DNA of 64,000 bases, taken from assembly GCA_020881915.1 (NCBI GenBank), contig JAJFPB010000008.1, positions 3,451,472 to 3,515,471 of the forward strand. Reading direction: 5' to 3'. This stretch comes from Paramyrothecium sp. XJ0827 (taxonomy: Eukaryota; Ascomycota; Sordariomycetes; Hypocreales; Stachybotryaceae). Made by a program: the position numbers and the translations under genes. The notes beneath the pieces were generated by a model. That model did no database searches and was not told the origin of the DNA. It worked only from the letters and a program-made list of their open reading frames with translations. This document shows positions 1 through 9,734 of the stretch, piece by piece (position 1 is the stretch's first letter; every line of letters starts with the position of its first letter).

Positions 1-1111
1 CCGAACCAGGGAGGCACGGGGCCTGTCCGACTGGTCCATCATCCTGCATATTCAACTACATACAATTTGTTTTAATTTTCCCTTAACTACTTATCAGGCA
101 TCGAGCACTATGGTGGAAGTGGCGCAGTTCGACGTGCCCTTCTCGGTGGTTCAGGCATGTTCGTGGTCGTGGAGGAAGGTTCTGTTTGAATATTTGATAA
201 TGTGTGTGACTGATCAAGGAGAAGAAATCAGGGGCAGCGTGCTTAAATGCCCTGGGGAGAAGCGTCTGACTCGAGTGCTGCCTCCCTCCTGGGGCCAGCA
301 TGCTCTCCTGAACGCGCGTCACACGGACCGAGATCCATGATCTCCGCCACGCCACATGAGACGGCATCCCCGAAGCTATCTACTAACAAGGTATACAAGA
401 TAGTGGGATCAGCATACAAGCCACGGGCAACGTACGCGCTTTAGACCCTTCTTGGAAGGTGAGCCATCAATGCGACTCGAGAAAGGAACCTAGTCCTCGG
501 TTTTCTGGAGCCTATCACGTCGTCGAGGCTGATTATCTACTATTATTAGGTCACCAACCACTTCGTTAGTCGCTCCTTCAAACCACCTCCTTGCAAGATT
601 AACTTTTAAAGATTACCCACTCAAGGTTGGCTGGCTACACTACGAGACCAGACTTGAAGCTGCTGACTCGGTGCCCTCAAATCCGTTGCGCTATTTTACC
701 TCCCCATGCCTATAACAGGAGGACGAGAGTATACTGTTTGTGTTGTTCCAGCTGATGACAACCTCCGAGGTGGTTGATTACCTTGGCGGCCTGTGAGCCA
801 TGACACATCACAGGAAACAGTCAGGGAGTTGACTCGGCTGCTGAATTTGATCCACTTAAAGATCATTCCCAATCAAGGCGCCGGTGGCGAAGCAAACTTA
901 CATTACGCAGGCAATTTACACGCCGCCTTGTGGAGCTTCACTTGGCAGGGAGGCGGAGCAGGGACGTAAGACTCAGGGGCTATGGCTTGTCTACCCCTGA
1001 AGACTCTACCCATCCGTCTTCCCATATATAACTATTTAAGGTGTTAGCTCCCGCCCAGAATTTTGTCGTCCTCTTCAAACCTTCTCCTTCAACCTCTGCC
1101 TGTCGAAAAAC
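1..1111. other. Region without a recognised gene
   Basis: Only short open frames with no family resemblance or splice logic are visible here. The stretch contains one copy of a dispersed repeat (about 417-555, listed separately). The last 100 bases are the presumed promoter and 5' leader of the GATA gene. Confidence 0.5.
417..555. repeat. Dispersed repeat R1, copy 1 (diverged)
   Basis: Two blocks recur at 12207-12363 and partly at 13581-13685. One is a segment around 'GTACGCGCT' followed by 'TTGGAAGGTGAG' (about 417-465). The other is 'TACTATTATTAGGTCAC' (about 539-555). This copy has drifted more than the other two. I see no coding potential; it may be a MITE-like or decayed element. Confidence 0.5.
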
Positions 1112-1813
1112 ATGGAAGCATCTCACCACGAGCGAGATGAAGTCTACGACGGTATGAACCCTCATTGTTCGTTGAACTTTGCTAATATTAGGTCGATAAA
1201 GAGCCCAAGGAGACAGGCATTATACGTGGCTATCATTATCAAATTGCATATAATAAGGTTCGTTCTTTCCCCGATGAAGATGTGGGTTTTAAAGCTCACT
1301 TGAGGTTAGAACCTTGTAATAATAGCTCATCTCTGCCTTACAATCACGTTCATCAATGTACGTAGATTCTACCCCTCTGATTGTATCTCGTTAATGTCGA
1401 ATTTCAAGGACGATATTGAAATAACCCAAGAGGGACGTCTCCCTTGCGAAGAATTTGCCGTTATAGAGCGAAACAAGAATGGCGAAGGGATCGCCGAGAT
1501 GATTTTGGCAATTGCCACCACAATAAAAAAGAAAAGAAATGAGAGGGAGATCGGATGCAACTTCCGACTAAGTGTGGGTGGACTACCCAAGTCTTCTGGT
1601 AGAAGAGAGGGCAAAGCGCGCAAGAGAAAGGTGAGTGCATAGCGACCTGGGTAAAAACAGCCTACTAATCTTCCGTAGCGCTGCGTTCCTCCTGGAACAT
1701 GTTACAGCTGCCACACAATAGACACACCTGAATGGCGAAGGGTTCCAGATGGTAATAAGACTCTATGCAATGCTTGCGGCTTGAGATATGCGAAAATGCA
1801 AAGAAAGCGTTAA
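1112..1813 (+). CDS. Short GATA-type zinc-finger protein (NsdD/SUB-1-like finger)
   Basis: Probable sequence-specific DNA-binding nuclear protein. The last exon (1680-1813) encodes a complete fungal GATA finger of the form CX2CX18CX2C: CYSC, then TPEWRR, then [10 protein letters not shown], with the stop five codons later. A basic stretch (KARKRK) precedes it. This C-terminal placement and finger sequence resemble the NsdD/SUB-1 group (family knowledge), but the protein is far shorter. The intron at 1631-1679 is clear (GTGAGT, CTAAT, GTAG). A first intron at 1152-1201 joins an MEASHHE start to an open exon. The junction between about 1258/1358 and 1408 could not be fixed without guessing. Function is not known. 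Reduced size next to transposons suggests a diverged paralogue rather than the core regulator. Confidence 0.6.
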
Positions 1814-2321
1814 ACGCAAGCGCATATGCAGTCTCTCTATACCAACCATCACTAGTATCATACAAAACTTCGTCATTCGATCTATCGTTGGCATATCTCG
1901 TTTCATCCAAGGCTTTGCTACATCTTCAACCTTATTAGTTCAATTTTGAATGTAATCGATGACGATGACCAGTTCTATATCATCAACTCTCTCAATCCTC
2001 GTCTTCAAATGATCAATCTCCCCATTCAAACCTCATCATCCGAAGCCTCTTTGTAATGCTCAAGCTCGATCAACACTCTGTCGACGATCTTTCGCTTGTT
2101 CCACATCCCACCTGTGGCCAGGGAAAGGAGGAAATGGATGGGGGCTTACAGGCTCGACGTTCTTTTTGGGCAAATTCTTACTTGCCGGTCCGAGAGACGG
2201 TCATGGCCTGCTGGGCCACGTCACACGTGCATGCAGGTGACATGTGTAAGGGACGTCTTCAGCCAACTGGGAAATTTGGTGTGCTTACGCGCAGTCTGCG
2301 TGGTGTTGTTTACGGTGGGCG

Positions 2322-2346
2322 ATAGGGGGCACTGTTGCAAAACCCC
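2322..2346 (+). repeat. Left terminal inverted repeat
   Basis: This is a 25-bp end matching the reverse complement of 7489-7513 at 24 of 25 positions. It starts with ATAGGGG and runs into the CACTGTTGCAAAACCCC core. Confidence 0.75.
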
Positions 2347-2871
2347 ATTTGGGTTTAGGGGCTCGACTCCTTAGTCATCCGAGTACCTTTGGCTGGCCTG
2401 GGAAATGTACTGCGGACTAGCAGCGGACTCGCGCGGTAGCCTTTAGCCAGTCGAAATTCCCAGTCACTATACTTTTTGGCGTCGCCATCACATAGATGCT
2501 CACAACACCATGTCCGGGACATGGTTCTGACTATTTGAGTCGATCTTTCTAAACAACCTCACTACTCAATCCTTACTTTCTATTCGCCATTGAAACTCCC
2601 TATTTTAGAAATGGCGAAAACTTAGCTGCTCATTCCTCTTCCATTCGCATGAGCAGCAGCTTGGTGAGCCCATTCGGGGTCACCGCAGTAATCCCGCTAC
2701 TGGTCAGCAGCGGACTAGCGCAGCAACCTCCTGCTTAAATGAGCCTAGCGACTTCATCCACCATAGGGAAGGGCGATATTGTTGTTCTTGTTATATTAAA
2801 CACTCAATGGATACAGGACTTCCCCTTTTTCTCCCTTCCCGACTTTCACCTCCTCTCTTCTAGGTACCGAA

Positions 2872-4233
2872 ATGGGCCCTCCTAAGATCCCCAGAGCATG
2901 CCTACTGCATCCAAGCCGGAAAAAGCACTACGAACTCTTCACCACCGCGTATGTTGGCGCGAACTATTGCGGCCGTTGCGGCTTGGCCAACCCCTTTCGG
3001 CCCCAGCATCAAGCCAGGTCCAAAACTCCGGCACTTCCGGGTCCGTACGATGAGGTGGTGGAAGTTGAGGACTCTCCTCCACGGGCAGTCAGTCCGGCAA
3101 GCCAGCTACTGCGTGACAGGCAGAAGCCGGTATCCTCTGTTGGCATTGGACGTACGGCTCAACTACTCCCTAACGAAGAGTCTACTCCCGGCGCAGTGAA
3201 TACACGGGCACGCATACCCCCTCCTGCGTTGTCAAGCAATCCCCAGTTCATGACCGTCGCATCGGCGGCCAGCCGGGCCATTCAGAATTCAAAGGCTAAT
3301 ACCAGGAAGCCAACAAGACATCGAACGGGATACCAGTGGGTACATATTAGCCTCCTGCTTGTGAGCCTGGAGACCAGATATTTCAACGGGCTGGCAGTGG
3401 AGGTTCCTGAGACAGTGCTGCCTCTGAAAGATACTGTGATTAAGTTTTCCTCGGCGGATTTACTGACTTGGCCCTCATTCACTGAGATTTTGTTCGACCA
3501 TCTCCGTCCGCTTCCGCCTACAATCGATCTTACAAATAGAGATTTTTGGAGTCTTTCATACGCTTCGAGTTTCTCCGGCAAGAAGATAGTCACTGTTCCC
3601 AACACCGATAAGTACATGACACCGTCGAGTATGCTCGCCTCGGGGCACTTCGGAAACAACCAGGCAGGACAGTTGAAGGTTCTGGTCGTCCTTACATCCA
3701 CAGATGTAGTTGACAAGCAGGAGCCAGTCACACCGCTCCGGCCGGATGAATACTCAACGCCAGTCAAGGAAGAAAAGAAACGGAAGGTCAAGAAAGAAGA
3801 TACAAGCCCTGCGCCCCATGGGAAGAAGCGTATCAAACAGGAGGAACATGTCAAGAAAGAGACTAGCACTGGGAACACAGACCAGATCAAGCCGGAGGCA
3901 CCGGTACACGTCACGATGAAGTCGGAAGAGCCTGTCCCGACCGCCTCTTGCCAGGACCCGACAGACGACGAGCTTGAAAGTATCGCCGACGAGATCGTTG
4001 TACATCAAGATGTGGTAGATCTCTGTGAAGTAGAGGATCCGCTTCATGATCTAATTTTTGACAGCATCCCTGCTGATAACGGGAGTGGAGACAGGGCAGA
4101 TGACGGAGACGAAGAATATGGTGAGCAAGTTATGGTCCCGGAGTTCGTAAGAGACCAGATAATCTCCTTCCCGAGTCAAGCGCTGACACTAACAGGCAAC
4201 TCTGGGGCCCCTTCCTCAAAGCTTTGGGGGTAA
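2872..4233 (+). CDS. Transposon-carried protein with CxxC and SUMO-like motif array
   Basis: Unrecognised protein of 453 aa (428 aa if a possible in-frame 75-nt intron at 4121-4195, GTGAGC...ACAG, is removed). The N-terminus has a CGRC pair near residues 34-37, perhaps half of a zinc site. Residues about 50-160 are Pro/Ser-rich. Residues about 165-275 look folded, with hydrophobic strands. Residues about 285-370 are highly charged and contain six psi-K-x-E motifs (VKEE, VKKE, IKQE, VKKE, IKPE, MKSE) mixed with KKRKVKK and KKRIK basic clusters suited to nuclear import. The C-terminus is acidic. It lies inside the inverted repeats, convergent with the transposase, so it is probably part of the transposon's own machinery (inference). 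The first ATG follows a TATA-poor leader and opens the longest frame. Confidence 0.65.
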   Translation: MGPPKIPRACLLHPSRKKHYELFTTAYVGANYCGRCGLANPFRPQHQARSKTPALPGPYDEVVEVEDSPPRAVSPASQLLRDRQKPVSSVGIGRTAQLLPNEESTPGAVNTRARIPPPALSSNPQFMTVASAASRAIQNSKANTRKPTRHRTGYQWVHISLLLVSLETRYFNGLAVEVPETVLPLKDTVIKFSSADLLTWPSFTEILFDHLRPLPPTIDLTNRDFWSLSYASSFSGKKIVTVPNTDKYMTPSSMLASGHFGNNQAGQLKVLVVLTSTDVVDKQEPVTPLRPDEYSTPVKEEKKRKVKKEDTSPAPHGKKRIKQEEHVKKETSTGNTDQIKPEAPVHVTMKSEEPVPTASCQDPTDDELESIADEIVVHQDVVDLCEVEDPLHDLIFDSIPADNGSGDRADDGDEEYGEQVMVPEFVRDQIISFPSQALTLTGNSGAPSSKLWG

Positions 4234-4578
4234 CCAGGCTCGACTGTCCGACACCGATATTTCTGAGGCGCTTCCGCCAGCACACTCCACACGGTTTAAA
4301 GGAACAAAGATTCCCGCAACATTTGTTGTCCGACATAAGAATAGGAAGGATTGACTACTCGGGCTCCTCATTCGAACTCTCGCTTTCCTCCCCGTCATCA
4401 CTTATCCCTTCCACGTCGCTCCCTTCCTCGTCCTCATATCCTAGTTCAGCAAGAGGTTGCTCTGCTGGTTCCCCATCTCCAAGTTCATTGTGGGAGGCTC
4501 GATTTGTTCGCTCATGTAGCGCTTGCTATTTGTGTTTAGCTAGGTTAAAATTGCAAAGAAATGACGACGCTTACATAT

Positions 4579-6079
4579 TCAGACGCCCCCGGTAGGCGCT
4601 CTGCGATACGCCAACACAGGCTGCTGGCCACTTTCAATGTGTTGAATGATCCTATCTCGAAGTTCAAGGTAGAAGCGCTTAAAAGGCCGCAACGTGTCCG
4701 GCTCTTGTCGAGTCCCAAGGGCTACGTTGCCATAGCCCATTTCACTGAGAGCTCGGTGACACCAATCCTTTGTCTCCGGCTCCAAACACGTAGTAATATC
4801 AATATCGGCTAATGGCCGCTTCATCTGCCCCAGAACTGCGCGGTCAATGGGGATACCCCAGTTGCATGCCTTATCTGGATCGGGGTAGTGGTAATTCATC
4901 CAGGGCTGACCGTGGACTACATGGGGACGGTTCTTCTGAAGGCGAATTCGATGGAGGTTCCACGCCTCCACAAAGTCGAAGAGCTCTTGGCGTAATATAT
5001 CTTCGAAGACGGCGTAGATCGCAATCTGATCCTCCAACATGTCGCCGTCGAAGTCCCCGTCCCGGGCGAGTTCCCCAAAGTAGTCTACCCACTGCCGGGA
5101 GGAGACGTGAAGCATGCTCTCCCACCATTTCTCAATCTTGACATTCTTTGTGCTCGGTGCCGCCTTGTAGGAATCCTTTAGGCGCTTCCCTTGCTGGAAG
5201 ACCTGCCCATTCCACTCCACACGCCCATCTGCCGCCAAGGCAAAGTTCCAATGGGCTGCTGCGATTAGTGGTGTTTCGCTGCCTCTATCTGCCTGCAAAT
5301 ACCATGGCCGGAAGCCATAGGCATCACACGCTGTCAAGTACTGCTTCAGGACGCTCAAAGCAGTTGTAGCAGAGTGGCCGATATAGAACCAGATGATGTT
5401 GCGTGAGTAAGCGTCGATTGCAGCGTATATCTCGAATCCGTACGCCTTGAGCTTGTCATGACCGTCAATGCACCACTGGTAGTTTGGTCCCGGTACAAGG
5501 AACTGTCCCTTCTTCCGCCGAAACATCCTTTTCCGGATATCGACCTCATTCGGGAACATGATTTTGTACATCGCAAAAAGGGTCTCTTGGTACCCAGAGC
5601 TGCTTTTGCTGGCGAAGGTAAGGCTGGAGAAGGCTTTTGCCATATCCGGAAATGGCGTTGGATCGTCGTGTCATTTCGATGATAACTTTCTCTGTCTTTT
5701 CCAGCAATGCGAGACGTTCTTCATCGCTATTGATCCTGCGTACCCAGCGGCGGTCTGGGTGAAGCCTGATGCGCTTCAGGCCTCGTTTGGTGATCGGCCA
5801 GCCCTGTCTCTGTAGAACACTCAACGTCTGCTTCTCGCTAAGCCCAACGCGGAATATCAGATCGCGGGTGGCCTCTATCAGCTCAGGACTCTCTTTGGTG
5901 CGAGCTTGCTGGCGCGGCAGATCCCAGTTCGCGATTCGGCGGGAGAGAGTGCTGAGATTGACGGCGACATCATGATGCTTGCGAAGCTTATATTGAATCC
6001 TGCGTCGCGAGACACCACTGAGGTAGAGATGAGTGATATAGTCTCGGTGTTGATCGATTGAGTGGAGAGGACGTGCCAT
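4579..6079 (-). pseudogene. Integrase-fold (rve/DDE) transposase, one frameshift
   Basis: Probable transposase of the surrounding element. The N-terminal 165 residues from the ATG at 6079 have a helix-turn-helix look (HRDYITHLYLSG, RRIQYKLR). The second part has integrase-core features: a CIDGHDKLKAYGFEI segment with AIDAYSR carrying the first Asp, LQADRGSE for the second, and KIEKWWE for the catalytic Glu. Two frames overlap near 5575-5640. Both keep family-like sequence on their own side of an A5 run (T5 on the coding strand, 5575-5579), so a single extra base explains the break. No credible intron spans it. The total of about 500 aa is a normal length. It may be a pseudogene or a base-calling error. 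Confidence 0.7.
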
Positions 6080-6414
6080 CTCTTATTTATTTATTTTGTT
6101 TTGTTTTAAAGCAGGTGAAGTTGCAAAATGGGGTGGGCGAATCTCTTGGTCCTGATAGCATGAAAAGGGGCGATGCAGTCTGGGATACCGCACTGGTCCG
6201 CAGCGGTATTGCAACTGGCCCGCGGCGGTGATTAGCCAGGAGGAGCTTAGTGTCGGGTTGCTCATTGGTTGGGGCGCGACCAAACCAGGGGTAGGACCGA
6301 TATTTACAGAACCTAGATCCCTTCTAACCACGGTTTCACCTTCCTTTTTATACCATCGCGCCCGTGGAAAAGCTCACGGTCAACAACGGCGTCACGCCCA
6401 CGGTCGATCCCGAA

Positions 6415-7271
6415 ATGATTAGCGAGACTCTTGGCGCGGATGGGGGCTCTCGCAGCAGGAACGCTGCGGTGAAGAGGAGCAGAAGATTGTTTCAACCCAG
6501 CGTCCCCAAGCCCACGGCAAAGATTACCGTACAACCAGCAAGTCCTCATGCGAAGTGATGGATGCTAACTTAACCATCCGAGCAGAAGAAGAAGCAGACG
6601 AAGAAGACCCCTCCCCGCGGCTCAGTACGTCACTTCCCATGCCGGCAGTGCGTCACCCGCGCCACCAAGGCTCCCGGCCATGAATGTGCCTCTCAAGACA
6701 GTATGTTTAGTTGACTGAGGCCATACATCTCGTACGCTAATATCCACGTCGTAGATACGGGTGCTGCATGCTGGGACTGCGCAAAGAATGGCCACACATG
6801 TAGGCCGGTGAGGCATCTCTGCGCTGTGTCAAGTAGCGAGCCACTAACCAAGTTGCGTCTCTAGGTCCCCGCTGCAGCTCTTGCTGCTGTGCGTACCTTT
6901 GGGACCTGAACCGGCAGGTCAATGTCGCAGATGGCGATCCGGATGATGCCTGGCATGCCGCTGCACAGCGCGCGGCACAACAATTACGAGCTTGCGGTAG
7001 TGCTGCGGCCCCTCCGGAACCCCAGTACCAGCTCCCGCTTTGGCTTCCTTTGGCGAGGTATCTGAGAAGAGTCTCGAGGAGAGAAAGGTTGTGGCTTTAG
7101 AGGCTATCGCCGGAGCTGCGCGGCTCTGGGTTGTGAGTGTGATCAAATCATTGGATGCAAGTCAACAGCTGACTCAATGTTCAGCAATGCTATCATGCGA
7201 AGAAGAAGGCGGTCGAAGAGGAGGAAGAAGAAGAAGATAATGACGAAGATGAAGAAAATGAATATAATTGA
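6415..7271 (+). CDS. Small multi-exon zinc-binding protein of the transposon
   Basis: Spliced gene lying between the transposase and the right inverted end. Readable exons give a basic N-terminus, then a CRQC...HEC cluster (about 6630-6690). Next comes CWDC...HTC after an intron at about 6701-6755 (GTATGT...CGTAG). After further short introns comes an Ala/Gln-rich segment and a last exon (about 7187-7271) ending in a run of Glu/Asp before TGA. Six or more Cys/His with CX2C spacing suggest a zinc-binding or DNA/RNA-binding role. Intron borders at about 6529-6585, 6811-6864 and 7130-7186 are sensible; those around 6890-7010 are uncertain. The start codon is a choice: the first ATG in the open frame. 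Family not recognised. Confidence 0.45.
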
Positions 7272-7488
7272 GCAGTGGCTCCTAATCCTATGGCAGCATG
7301 ACGCCTGGTGTCGCTTTGAATAGAATTGAAAGGGGCTCAGCTGGTCCGCTGCGGTCCCGTTGCTGCGATTGCACCGTCCGTGATGCCCACAAAATCAGGA
7401 AATTTATGCTGATAGTACATAGATCAATGTACTGCGGGGCAGGGCGAATATGTCATTAACCCAATTTGGCAATTTTGTAGTTATTTTG

Positions 7489-7513
7489 GGGGTTTTGCAA
7501 CAGTGACCCCTAT
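7489..7513 (-). repeat. Right terminal inverted repeat
   Basis: This is the inverted partner of 2322-2346. It ends in ACCCCTAT and is followed by further A/T at the probable target site. Confidence 0.75.
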
Positions 7514-7983
7514 AGCCTGCCATAGTTGTTGCAAAGTTAGTCATCAGAAAATCTTAGCGTTATGACCAGGGGACCAGGGTCGTAGAAGCTTACGCGCATG
7601 CTATCTAATCAGGTAGTAAACTGTAATTGAACTGCATCTCTTTCCTTTCAAGTCGAGTGAATCGAAAAAAGATAAGAAAAAGAGTTTTCGGGTAGGCCAC
7701 TGACTTATAAATAAGGTTACCTTTTTGTGCCCTCGTCCTCGATCTGTCACTCTTGGAGGCCTCTAAGAGGTCCCAGAAATTGGCCCAACATTGTAGTCAT
7801 CACGCACAGCCATCTATTGGACCAGATCTGGGTCTGAGACGCTATTATCCCTTAAAATGATAATGAGGTGACGCGCGTGGACGCGATCACTATGCATAGA
7901 ACCTGCCAATGCAAAATACAACCATTTTCTTTAGTCTTGGTACTGTATCAAATTTTGATTTGCACTGGTACAGAGCCGTAGAT

Positions 7984-8924
7984 ATGCTACTCTGGTACCT
8001 CCTCGTAGCCCTGATTACAACTGCAGCTCTTGCTTGGGAGGCGCCGCAGTACTGTGGGTTTAATCGGATCTGGTATGAGGACTTCCTGGGCGATGAAGGG
8101 GTTCTCCCAAATACCTCCAACTGGAATGTAATTGATGCCGACATTGGTGTGAATAATGAGCTGCAAATTTATAAGAAAGACTCGCGGAACGTTCAGTTAA
8201 GCGGCGGGGAGACTCTGCAGCTAGTGCCGTGGAAAGACCGTAGCGCGCCTAGAGGTTGGACCTCCGGTCGCGTCGAAAGTACTTAGTACGATAGTATTAA
8301 CTGCTTGGATAGTATGGAAAGAGCTAACAATAATTACTATTTAGCACTCTAACTCCCCAGCCCGGAAAACTAACACGGGTTCAGTCGAGAATCCGCTTCG
8401 GTGATAATGCGCGAGCAAACAAGCAAGGCCTTTGGCCCGCATTTTGGATGCTAGGCGCGTCTATTAGAAAAGGCACACCCTGGCCATTCTGTGGCGAGAT
8501 CGACATCATGGAGAACATCAATGGTCAAGCAATTGGCCATGGAACGCTGCACTTTGAGAGAAAACCAGGTATCACGGCCAAGACGGAACTGCCCGATCAG
8601 GGTTGGCACACGTGGCGAGTTGAGATCGATCGCAGACCTCGCAGCATCGCTCAAGAGAGTATTGCTTGGTTTCTTGATGGTGTCGAATTTCATCAAATAC
8701 AAGGAAGCTCGGTTGGCGATGAAGATATTTGGACCCGCGTTGCACATTCACCACTGTTCCTCATCCTCAACATGGCGGTAGGTGGAAAATGGGTAAGGAA
8801 ACGAATCATGTAAATGTTAAAATTCGCTGACATAGTGTGATAGCCAGGCAACCCAAATCATGAGACGAAAGACGGTTATGGATCTATGGTTGAATATGGA
8901 TATGTTGCTCACTATTCGACATAA
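7984..8924 (+). CDS. Secreted GH16 beta-glucanase-like protein
   Basis: Predicted extracellular glycoside hydrolase family 16 enzyme, expected to cut beta-1,3 or mixed-linked glucans. The ATG at 7984 gives a signal peptide (LLWYLLVALITTAALA). A longer in-frame start at 7909 would bury it. The catalytic signature GEIDIMENI (ExDxxE, two catalytic Glu) is intact in exon 2, as are WPAFWMLG and ILNMAVGGKWPGNP. The second intron is clean (8793-8843, GTAAGG...ATAG). The first is not: the only sensible donor (8279) and acceptor (8344) put TAA two codons into exon 2, a one-base phase error. The gene may therefore carry a frameshift or use an unusual site. The length, about 290 aa, suits a compact GH16. 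Confidence 0.75.
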
Positions 8925-8943
8925 TTAGCTTCAGGGTAGTTCT

Positions 8944-9734
8944 GCCACTCCAACCTGTTTGATTGATTGATTGATGTATTTTCCGTCCAGCGGCCTTCAG
9001 GCCGCTCAGGTCCCCTATAGGGGCACAGGACGTGTTGAGCTAAAGTATCTAGAGACCCGGCCTCGGAAGGCATCGCCCAGCGCTTCTTGCAAGACCTCGC
9101 TTTCTGGATGGGCTGTCGAGCCCAACTCTAGGGAGGCGGCCGCCAGGCACGCAGTACAAGTGTCTATAGCCACCCTTCCAACTGCCTTGCCTTCTACTCC
9201 TTCATCCAACATTTCGTAGGCTCTAAGGCGCTCCTTGTCGAAACCTCCATTCCGTCAGCGGAATATGAGGCAGATCTGGTCAACCCTTGGTTTTATCCAG
9301 TCAGAATTCTCTCGCTCGCCCGCCAAAGCTGCTGCCGCAGTCCATGCTCCAGTAACCAAGCGATGGAAATGGCGGGAGAGCGGCGGTAGGGAAAAACCCT
9401 CGGAAGGAATCAGAGGCTGTCTGGCAGCTTACCTTCAGGGAGAAAAACCTCCGCGACCAGCCACCGTTATTTAGAAAGGCAGGCTTTCTAATACCCGTAG
9501 CTCCTTGGTTCCGAAGGAAGCTGCGAGGTCCGCGTGGACAAATTGTCGGAGCCAGCTTTTTGCAGAGGAAGATGAACTCTCCTAAGGTCTTCCTCTGTGC
9601 TGTTAGGGCCCCAATAGAGGATAGCAGCAAAAAGCGTGGCAGAGTGGCCTGAAAAATGGCCCCCCTACTAACAAGCCACTAACAGCTGTGAGGGGTGCAA
9701 ATTTTTACAGGGGAGAGTTGGCCACTCCAACCTG
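8944..9734 (-). mobile_element. 5'-truncated LINE-like insertion with 14-bp target duplication
   Basis: GCCACTCCAACCTG occurs at 8944-8957 and again at 9721-9734. Between them the insertion starts, on the + strand, with TTTGATTGATTGATTGATG. Read on the minus strand this is a 3' tail of ATCA repeats. Tail plus a 14-bp direct repeat is the structure left by target-primed reverse transcription. Minus-strand open pieces (9015-9230 and 9301-9630) could be the decayed end of a retrotransposon reading frame, but I do not recognise a domain in them. Confidence 0.5.

Larger units (their letters stand above)
2322..7513. mobile_element. 5.2-kb TIR-bounded DNA transposon with three genes
   Basis: The left end (2322-2346) and right end (7489-7513) are inverted copies of a 25-bp sequence beginning ATAGGGG and containing CACTGTTGCAAAACCCC, with one mismatch. 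A TA dinucleotide at both edges could be the target duplication, though longer ones are not excluded. Inside are a 453-aa acidic/basic protein gene (+), an integrase-fold DDE transposase (-) and a small multi-exon zinc-binding protein gene (+). A subterminal motif, GCGGACYAG, occurs twice near the left end and, inverted, twice toward the right. I cannot assign the element to a named superfamily with certainty; the transposase resembles 'integrase core' (rve) transposases of animals and fungi. Confidence 0.75.

Noticed and set aside
3282..3914. 210-aa minus-strand frame
   Set aside because: Antisense to the charged 453-aa gene; it has no family likeness and arises from the codon pattern of the sense frame.
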